Of a stretch of DNA of 64,000 nt, positions 55,046-64,000 are shown piece after piece (the stretch's first letter is position 1; each line of letters opens with the position of its first letter). Made by a program: the position numbers and the translations under genes. Under the pieces are notes generated by a model, which saw only the letters and a program-made list of their open reading frames with translations, ran no database searches and was not told the origin of the DNA. The stretch is from Phorcus lineatus (taxonomy: Eukaryota > Mollusca > Gastropoda > Trochida > Trochidae): contig OV121092.1 of assembly GCA_921293015.1 (NCBI GenBank), positions 34,045,764-34,109,763 on the forward strand, in the 5' to 3' direction.

Positions 55046-58000
55046 GGTAACAGTCGATACTTCGTGATCAAATGACACCATTGATTAATTTTTGCATATA
55101 TGACTCCAACAACAGAGTGGCTGTTTAATGTTTCCATGACATCTACACATACACACAATCAAAGTACACACTTGTGATGTTCTATATTTATATTGTCAAT
55201 AATTTCATCAATGAGACATTAAAATATAAGGAGATAACTTCTAAAACAGGCGTCCCTGACTCAAAAATAATGGTTTCCCTTCTATTGATTAGTTCTGGTA
55301 ACTGGACAGTTTACGAAGACGACTATCGTACAACTGTGTGAAACAGTATTTGCTCAGGTGACCGGATATATCTCGAGTTTGAAACAGATATGTATTCGAG
55401 ATCTGCGTCTCGGTCTATTGTTAGACTTGGTCAGTGGGAAAACTGGCTTCCAAATCTATATCAAACATGGGTTTTGAAAACTGCGTCTGAGAGAATCCTA
55501 AGTCCTAATTAAAGTTACTCGAGAGAAATCACACGTGCTTTAAAGTGACACAGAGTATGTTTCATTATTTATAATTTGGCATTGATAAGATCGCTCGAAT
55601 CAATTACAATTTTTACCCGAAGAATACGAATTTTGACCGGTTAGCAGGTAGGTTTAAATTAGCGAGTGAAAGCTACTGGTGCAATTTAAATGGGGAAGAA
55701 GATGACCAATTGCCAAATATATTTCACTTGAGATATATATTTTCTACGTCTCATTATCTGTACACCTCTAATCTTCCATCTGCGCATTTCATTATCTCAA
55801 TATCTTTTCATTCAATATAATTACATTTTGTAATTCCGTAATTAATTAATCACTATGAAAATTTACATGATTCTCTTCAACTCTATACTCCAGTTATGCA
55901 CATCAACGTCATCAACTGCGTAATCACTGGCTTCTGTCTTCTTGTTGCTGTACATCACCCTTATAAATTATTAAAAGATACATTATTAACAAGGAAAGAA
56001 CAAAGGGTTTAATAAAACATGAATTCGTGTTTCGTGCTCAACATCCAACTCAGACACATGGTATGGAGGTTTCAAAATTTTGCTAGGAACCAAAAGGTAC
56101 TCGACTTACCTAAGGTTTGAAATATTATCAAGTAAGATAGATATGGATGGATAGATAAATTAAATGGTGCAATAAAGATGCCTTGTTTCATAATGGAAAA
56201 TAATATTTGTTTGTAATCTCCGTCTCTTTTTACCAAGAGGGAATTTGAAGGTTCGTCATCATCTATAAGAATTAACCATGTTCAAAGTTCAACAATACAT
56301 TAACAACCATAAACATCATTCGCTCTTGTCAATCATAGCAGTATTTCCAGTCATAGTTCTTGTGTAAAATAACTTTGTAAACATAAATATTAGGAAACAC
56401 TAAAGACATGTTAACGATGAATGATGATATACACCTGAAAAACGTATCGCAACACCCACTTTTTCAATTACTGTCATGATACGAAATATTGACATTCCAA
56501 TAAAAATAATTTTTTTCAAATCTAAGTGTTTATTTTAGGTTGATAAATGTCTAAAGATTTAAAACAAAATTCTGAAATCCATCATTTACAAAATGGTCAC
56601 CGACGGACGTAACCCTTGTAAAACACCTTAATTGCTAAAAGTTTTGCTTTAAAAGTTTTTTCTTTATTGAAGAGTCGGATGTCAACATTTACTGACTTTG
56701 ACATTACCAAAGGCAGAAAGAAGAAAGTCGATATTTGAGCACAAATGGTTGCCCCAAAACGTCTCATTTACTGAACAAGACGCCGAGGCGCCTATTATAC
56801 CATTGGTTCCATTTCGTTTTGGTAATGCATCTTCCAGAAGCGTTCTGAATATAACTGGAAACCGCTTATGTGTTCAGGTAGCTTTCAGAACGTAGGAAGA
56901 AATAAAAAATCGTGTGACAATACTTTCCTCCTGGTGTATATTTCAAAAATTTGGTGGATGTTACTTTCTCAATACAACTATTCGTTAGCATATAATTCCC
57001 AGTTAGCAGTTTCTTACTAAATTGTGAAGAATTACAGTTCAAAGATCCCAGATTGATGCAGTTATAGATATAGTACAGGTCATGACATATTTGATCCAAC
57101 GGAAACCGTGCCACTATTTACGTTTCAAATCATGGTAATATGCATGGCCATTTCGCTGATGATAACAGCTGTTTAAAACGCTTCAAAGTCATGCAAAATC
57201 TAGCAATATGGTATTACCAATCTTTTACCTGAGATTGTCTTTTTAAGAAATTATCATTAGCCGCTATAAATTATTCAATGGGTTATTTTGTCCATTGTGG
57301 GTATCGGAATACTGACAATCTGATGTGTGTTTAAAAAGCGTCAGATGAAAACAATGGTTGTCTGAAAGGGGTTCAATCTTGCAGGGTTTCAATTTTGTAA
57401 AATGCATGTACATTACAAGATTCGGTAATAACCATTTGCAAGTCGTAACAAAGATATTAAATATCAACAGTAATCACTAAGTCTGTAAGTAACCCAATCA
57501 AAATATATTTAAATTAATGACTCCATGTTCACTGTAACCAATAAAGAATAAGTGACAAGATGAATGACTGCGAAACATAATTATAATAAATTTAGCTGTA
57601 ATCTTTATTTCCATAAGAAGAAATACATGTATATTGAAGGCATATACTTGTAGAAAGAAATTGTAAAGTTCCAAAATGAAACGAAAGGTGCATATATAAT
57701 AATGAAAATTCAAAACAGGAAAATTGAATTTGATAAATGATAAGACGTGTAAATGAGTTGTTAAGTCAAACGGAACAGGTAGAAATGTTAATAAATCATT
57801 GAAACATTTGAATGTTATGAATAACACGTTTCTTTCTCATTAAAAACAAAATACCTACAATATTGCCCATTAGATTGAACTTAATGATTTTAATGAGTTA
57901 CAGTTTGCCTTTGATGCGAACCTTAATTCAATATATTGTTAAGACAAATATACGAGAATAACTATTTTCAAACAAATCGAAAAACCGCTTTAGCCTATAT

Positions 58001-58270
58001 ATGTGCATACGCCGAAATCGTACGTCTCGTTTGCATATTCAAATTTTAACCAATCAAGAACATCCTGTCTGTCCGTGTGCTTTATATAATTTTCCAAAAT
58101 TATGTTTCACTAACTGACGCGCACCGTAGTCTAGTTGTCAGTCTAAATCACGATCCCCTTTATATTGTCAACCAATTAGCTTACAAATTATAATTTTCAC
58201 AATACAAATAACGCTAAATCTTTCCCGATCTACCACTCATTTAGTCATTAGTTTGGAAAGTAATACATTA
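55046..58270. other. 3.2-kb stretch without supported gene
   Basis: A 65-codon frame at 56698-56895 ends near a possible donor (TTCAG then GTAGCT) and follows AACGTATCGCAACACCCAC at 56441, which recalls a Tc1/mariner end, but no second terminus was found. Nothing else is supported. Confidence 0.4.
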
Positions 58271-58483
58271 AATGCCATCAATCTTTTCGATGCCGATGCA
58301 CGAGAAAATCGTGAAAAATGTAATACGTCATCGCACCACATGATTGGTCCAACACCATCCATGTGACCACGTGTTTCTCAGAACGTCTGGCGGCAAAAAA
58401 CGGTACCCAAACTTTTAAGCACGACATGTTTGGAACCTTTCGTAACAAAGAAGCATTCATAAAATATAGGCGAGAGTTTTGGA

Positions 58484-58507
58484 ATGGACTTTACTCTATT
58501 ATATAAG
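58484..58507 (+). CDS. weak candidate first coding exon (eight codons)
   Basis: ATG opens MDFTLLYK and runs into a consensus donor (AAG then GTAAGTAA, GT at 58508). Upstream within 200 bp are ATTGG and CACGTG words that could be promoter sites. No downstream exon was linked. Confidence 0.2.
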
Positions 58508-59110
58508 GTAAGTAACGTATCACTAAGACTAGAAGTTCATAGACACGGCTTTGTCGGAACGGCTATATATAGTAAAAGTAAACATATTTATCACTTGATA
58601 TTTCCACAGACATCCATGCTGATTTAGCTTCCCACAAATTAATTTTATTGTTTTAATTTTCGACGTATATTATTGATATTTTGCTCATATGTGAAGAATC
58701 GTTCGGTTACAGCGTCATTTCTGTTTTGATTTCCAATAGTTATGTAAGAAACGACAATGATTTAATTTAAAATATTCAGTCCTTTATCCCTGTACATATG
58801 TTGGTATTAGTTCGATGATTACTATCAGTTCGATGATTTCATTAAGATAATGTCCTTCAGGACACAGGTCTGTAGTTCTTGTGACGTATTTCAGGCCTGT
58901 AGCACCAATTTATGAATTGAGGGGCTAAATTTCTACCTAATATGATTATTTCATGCATTTTGATGTTTACTTATTCTAAATTATATGTTAAATGTAGAGA
59001 TAAGTTGTTGAAATAAAATATCTACATATATCATAACCTTGCATTCTGATCTGGGAGTCAAAGTGAATTAGGAAAAAGGATTTTAATAGTGTCATTGATA
59101 TGTGTGTAAC

Positions 59111-59556
59111 CAGTCTGATTAAAATCGACCGTGTTCCGAGGAATAAAAGTTTCAAAATATTGACTCTATCGAGATTCGAACTCTATCTGTCTAGGCTATC
59201 CTCTCCACATCGGTCTGACCGCACCCTACCTTAGCGCACGTTCTTGCGTAAACTAAGCTAACCAATCACAATGCGTGCGGCAAAAGCATTCGGTATCAGT
59301 AGCAAGGGGCAAGTAACTCCCATTTACCATTCGTTAAACTTGATCGCCGCTATCTTTATTTTAAACGCGATGATGTGATTGGTTCGCTATTGACTAGGTT
59401 TTGTCTTCGCTAAACTGGTGTCGGCATATGCGAGCAGTGAGGCTGCCTTCAGACCGCTGTGGAGAGGATAGCCTAGACAGAAAGAGTTCGAATCTTGATA
59501 GAGTCAATATTTTGAAACTTTTATTCCTCGGAACACGGTTGATTTTAATCAGACTG
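59111..59556. mobile_element. 446-bp foldback element with 108-bp arms and a B-box-like word
   Basis: Arms 59111-59219 and 59449-59556 are near-perfect inverted copies running from CAGTCTGATTAAAATC through TATTGACTCTATCGAG and AGGCTATCCTCTCCAC. Each arm contains GAGTTCGAATCTTGATAG, close to a tRNA B box. The spacer is unique. Confidence 0.75.
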
Positions 59557-60764
59557 TGTGTAACAAATTGGTCAAAACATCAGAAACATCAAGAGTTGTA
59601 ATGTTTGTTGATTTTATATTGTGCAGTGGAAAATTATACTCCTTTTACAGAAATTTGGAAATACTTTGACAAGTATTTAATCACTTTTTCATTATCTTTG
59701 ATGTTATGGTATAAATCAATCTTTAAAAACCATTATCCTGTTTTCTTAGGAATTATAAAGTATGCATATTCACTTTTTATAATTTTATTCTATTCATGAA
59801 AATCACTTGTTAACGCCTTTCATTCATCGTATAAGAATGGTCAAGCATTGTCCAAAACGAGCTTCTGTCATTCAAGACGAAATCAATTTCCTGGGTTTAT
59901 ACAGAGCCTGTTTCATGTGTTCAGCATCAGTTGATTTCAATCCCTCTGCAGGATATTGTTAGGATTTAGTCCGATCCAGCCTGACAATGCGTGTATTGAT
60001 TCTGTGGCGATTGACAATGGGATAACAACAGATTTATTTACTGTGTGGAGTGTCTTAGAGATATGGGAGGTCTTTGACCAGTTAAACCCTTCCTGCTGGT
60101 TCAATAGTTTCGGTCAAGATGATGTTGAAACACGGGTCAATGTTTTGTTTTTTTGCAAGGTATTTTGGAAGATTGTTTGATATTGATGGATTTTGAACTT
60201 TGATCAAAAATGTTTTATAAATTCTTTTTAATTTGTTGGCATTTGTTGATTAGCTTATTGATCAATAATTATGGTAAATAACTTAAGTCAAATTTACATG
60301 AAAACATTGAGAGGAATTTCAAAGTTGGAGGAGATGAATAATTGTATAAACCTATTCCTTTTTATGTACCTATTCCTATTTATGTGATTATGTACTAAAT
60401 GTCCAATATCACCTGCTTGGTAACAGTGTTAATATCTACATCAAACCGTCGCAATCCTGCAATAAAGAAGTTCTAAATCCATAGAACTTGTTTTCTATTC
60501 GTGAAAACATGGTTGAGAAATTATTATAATTAAATTATTAATCCAAATATATCTTCCTGAGTACTTTGGGCAAGTTTACAAGGATAGTTTGAGTTGTAGA
60601 CATACACCAGCTGTAGCACATAGTCCAGTCGAGAATAAAGATGTAGATGCACGCTCTTCATTAAACAATTGTCATTATAATACATTATTGTACATCGTAT
60701 TCTAAACCAAATTGTATTTTTTGCATATATGTGTAATGTATATCATCATATGCCGCTGCTTGCG

Positions 60765-60805
60765 GCCTGAGTGTAAATAAAGTTCAGTTCAGTTCAGTTC
60801 AGTCA
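60765..60805 (+). mobile_element. 3' tail of a retroposon ending in AGTTC pentamers
   Basis: GCTGCTTGCGGCCTGAGTG leads to AAATAAAGTTCAGTTCAGTT and further AGTTC units. A conserved stem, an AATAAA and a short tandem tail mark the 3' end of a non-LTR retroposon. The 5' extent is not clear. Confidence 0.55.
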
Positions 60806-60886
60806 CTATACTGAAGCAATTACCATTAAAAGAGAGTTTTCAACAACTTAGTATTTTTCAATGAAATAAGGTACACCATAATGATA

Positions 60887-61297
60887 TGTTTGGCAATGGC
60901 ACCATTGACAATTTTTGGCATTAGCACCAATGACAATGTTTGGCATTTGCACCATTGACAATGTTTGGCATTTGCACCATTGACAATGTTTGGCATTTGC
61001 ACCATTGACAATGTTTAGCATTAGCACCATTGACAATGTTTGGCATTTGCACCATTTATTATGTTTGGCATTTGCACCATTTATAATGTTTGACATTGAC
61101 ACCATTGACAATGTTTGGTATTAGCACCATTGACAATCTATGGTTTTGACATCATTGACAATTTTTGGCATTTGCACAATGTAGCAATGTTTGGCATTTT
61201 CACCATTGACAATGTTTGCCATTTGCACCATTGACAATGTTTGGCATTTGCACCATTATAATGTTTGAAATTGGCACCAATGATAATGGTTGGCATT
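60887..61297. repeat. 25-bp minisatellite, about 16 units
   Basis: The unit contains ATTGACAATGTTTGGCATTT followed by GCACC. Units in the middle are nearly identical; edges are diverged. It produces a spurious Cys/Asn-rich open frame on the minus strand. Confidence 0.9.
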
Positions 61298-62381
61298 GAT
61301 GGACCCAGCAAAAATCTGAAGTGTCTCTTTATTTCCTACCAACATCTGTAAGTTGACTAATCTTGTATCAGAATCAATTTGAATCTCTTGGCAGGATATT
61401 GTTAGGATTAAGTCAGATCCAGTCTGAGACTGGCTATATTTATTCTGTTGAGATTGCCCACTGTGGATAACAACAGACTGATAACAGGAAAACAACAGCT
61501 TTGTGCACTTAAAGTCGTACAAATATATGAGTCAAGAAACTTGTAATTTTCTTCTTTTATTTACTGATAAAATTTTCCCTGACTATTTACTAGTATTCCA
61601 AATGAGGAATAAAAAAAATTAACCAGGAGTGTTTATCACAGAAATGAAAAAATAAGAAAAGCTTCAATAAAACCCATAAAAATAACATTACAAGTATATA
61701 TTGAAATTGTGACTGTGACGACCCCGGTAATACTAACCACGAGGAACAATATTGTCATGGTGCCCAGTGCTAAATTAAATCATTGACGGGTACCCAAGTG
61801 TTAACATTTCTAAACGTGAGAAATAAAATGGTAAACAAAAAGTGCAACAGCTCTTGCTCAAAGTGAAATTACATCTGAGTACATCCAGTAACAATAAATA
61901 TTCTTGAATGAAGAAAAAAGTCTCTTCATGCTAGATAAAAGGGTGAGTTATTCTATAAGTAGGGCAAAAGTAATAAAAAAATGCTCCCATGATTGACTCA
62001 ATTCCTCACTTTTTCAAATTAGAAATGATGTATTTGCTAATATCATTTTATAAACTTTTAGGTCTTAAAGATAATATTTATACTGATCGAATATTTTTCT
62101 CATAAATACCCTTTTTATTCATATCTCATAACAGCACAGTAATAGATGTACATTTATTACTTTTAAATATTTTATACTCAATCTTTTTGTTTTAATTATA
62201 TTATTGTGTCTTGATGTGAGGTTTTATTGCAAATGAATTGGGCATCATAACACTTTGAATAATGATCTGAATAATTATGATATTTATCAATATATACATT
62301 ATTTATGTCATGAATAACTACATCAGAAATTACGGTTACAACTTCACTCCAGATGTAAATACATCATAATATTTGAATGTA

Positions 62382-62548
62382 CAGTCCAACCTCGTTTACC
62401 CGGACCCTTGATACACTGGAAACCGGCGCAGATTTTTCAAACCATGTCTGTACATTTGCACTGAAATCTGTTTCAGATAACTGGATGACTTACTATCCGG
62501 ACGATTTTTACCTGTCACCAAATCGTCCGGATAAACGATGTTTGACTG
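62382..62548. mobile_element. 167-bp Tigger/pogo-like MITE
   Basis: The ends CAGTCCAACCTCGTTTACCC (left) and GGATAAACGATGTTTGACTG (right) form 24-bp TIRs of the type found in Tigger/pogo elements, flanked by TA on both sides (62380-62381, 62549-62550) as expected of the Tc1-mariner superfamily. Confidence 0.75.
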
Positions 62549-62586
62549 TATAACAATCAATGTATGTCATATATAGAGGATACTAA

Positions 62587-62945
62587 ACGACCTTCCATTT
62601 AATACTGTTTTTATTAAACGAGTTAATGATTAAGTATAAAACGAGCGAAAGCGAGTTTCATACCAAATCATTAACGAGTTTAATAAAAATAGTATTAAAT
62701 GGAAGGAAGTTTAGTATTCTGTTTATTACTTGACCTCAGTAATCAAGCATTATTACCGAAAGTGTACTGAACAAAGCATTTCCGCGACTAAGCCGCCATT
62801 GAGACGTCGGTGCCAAGATTGTGACGTCACAACCACACAATAATTATTATGACGTCATACGGGGAGCGGTATTACACTAGTTTAATATAGCCGTATAAAT
62901 ATTACACTGCGGTATTTTACACGGGCGAGTAATAAACCCTGTTTA
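62587..62945 (+). mobile_element. full-length copy of palindrome/CRE MITE family
   Basis: A palindrome (arms 62591-62632 and 62665-62706) with apex ACGAGCGAAAGCGAG is followed by TTTAGTATTCTGTTTATTAC, TGACGTCAC, TGACGTCATACGGGGAGCGG, then ACACTAGTTTAATAT and ACACGGGCGAGTAATAAA. The truncated copy at 11486-11770 lies in inverse orientation. Confidence 0.7.
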
Positions 62946-64000
62946 AAACAGTTCTTTAACGCTAATCAATCAGAAGTAATAGACGAAATGAAAATCATCT
63001 GAAACCCGTTTCAGTTAAACTTAAAGGTGAGAATTCATCAGGAAAATCCTATCTAATATAGCTTGATAGCATCTGTGACATCTATCACTTTATATCATAG
63101 TTAAAATTCAATTAATGAATAATATTAACCAGTGTTTGATTGACAATTATGTAAGTTTTTCTTGCTAGTAGGGCCCCCTGTTATCAAATTGATGAATTAT
63201 AATTATAATTCTAAAAAATCAATGAGTTTGTACACAAAATTTCAGTTTTTAAGAGTCACTGGTTCCAAAGAAGAAGCTGAAAAGTGGAAAGTTTGTGGAT
63301 GGAGTGATGGACAAATGCCTTGCTGTTCCCATTGGGCCTTTCAGGCGAGAATACCTAAAAAGACATTATAATCTGTGTAACTCAAACATTGTTACATTTT
63401 ATCCTTGACAAGGTCATTTCAATGTGAAATCACATGTTCAATAAATTCACATTCATATACACATTTTCAATATCAGTATGTTGTAAAAATTGTTAGATTG
63501 TACACTAAATACTTTATATATGTTTTTTATCATTTCACTTGGAACAGTCAATGAGTACAGCAGTATCGTATCTATGAATGTTGGCAAATCACCACAAATC
63601 TGCCACTGGTACAGAAAGGTATCAGTTCAGTGAACCTTAGTTCCATATCTTTTGTCGTTTTAATGAGTCTGAGTTATGGGATGTCTGTCTTATGGGAGGT
63701 CACCTGTCCATCATTTGTCATTCTCTCTGCATGACTAACCATATGAATCGCAGAACATTCAGTGTGAAGTAATTTGCATCAATAATTACATAAAGATGTG
63801 TAATGTCAACTAATTTTTCCACAATATTTTATCCAAAGATCATTTTCTTGGCCTAAGTCATAATATTCAGATTTAAAATGGAGATGAAATTGTAAAAAAG
63901 TACTCTATGCACAGTAACTTCGAGTAGTGTTGAGGCATGACATGTTTAAAAATAGTTTACAGTTTACTGAGTTGAGCCATAGTAGTGATAAATTTGTCTC
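62946..64000. other. right edge without supported gene
   Basis: A 69-codon frame at 63162-63371 has no recognised domain and no paired splice sites. No repeat family stands out. Confidence 0.4.

Noticed and set aside
56441..56895. Possible Tc1/mariner end and transposase fragment
   Set aside because: Only one end-like word and a 65-codon frame without DDE-type motifs; no second terminus.
60826..61111. Cys/Asn-rich repeated open frames on the minus strand
   Set aside because: They come from the 25-bp minisatellite; no start context or splice sites.
1..64000. CRISPR arrays, bacterial operons, riboswitches
   Set aside because: The sequence is eukaryotic; the tandem repeats lack the repeat-spacer pattern and no prokaryotic genes are present.

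Overview
The window is nuclear DNA of an animal, AT-rich and intron-rich, with short exons, U2-type GT-AG splice sites and many small terminal-inverted-repeat elements. Conserved flagellar gene families (CCDC34, a dynein heavy chain tail), retroposon tails ending in AGTTC pentamers and dispersed foldback elements suggest a lophotrochozoan, most likely a bivalve mollusc. The lineage is an inference; no species can be named from the sequence alone.

Layout. (1) 1-17.95 kb, minus strand: the 5' part of a large dynein heavy chain gene, 22 coding exons giving about 940 residues of tail; the motor part lies beyond the left edge. In my judgement it looks most like DNHD1. (2) About 17.95-18.15 kb: a short divergent promoter with an imperfect RFX X-box. 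(3) 18.2-50.2 kb, plus strand: CCDC34, three coding exons (319 residues), with a 28.3 kb second intron. (4) 23.6-47.3 kb, minus strand, wholly inside that intron: a 20-exon gene for a predicted 1370-residue ankyrin-repeat protein with one DPY30 docking domain. Its coding region is built from four copies of the same exon cassette. It appears to start at a non-coding exon near 47.2 kb, beside one perfect and one near-perfect X-box. (5) 50.3-64 kb: no firmly supported gene; two weak first-exon candidates (54.7 and 58.5 kb), foldback elements, a 25-bp minisatellite and a Tigger-like MITE.

How the genes fit together. CCDC34 is required for the sperm flagellum in humans and DNHD1 is also a sperm flagellum gene. 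DPY30 domains dock to amphipathic helices in cilia, for example in radial spokes. The two promoters that can be located both carry X-box-like sites. The locus therefore reads as a cluster of three ciliary or flagellar genes: a divergent pair plus a nested partner. The nested ankyrin-DPY30 protein is the candidate new system. In this one gene, short duplications across an exon 3' end and its splice donor occurred three times: an 82-bp minisatellite at 24.6-25.1 kb, diverged copies at 35.2-35.7 kb, and a copy at 26.8 kb that looks like an in-frame 27-nt microexon.

Exon borders were placed by eye from reading frame, phase and splice consensus. No similarity search was run.
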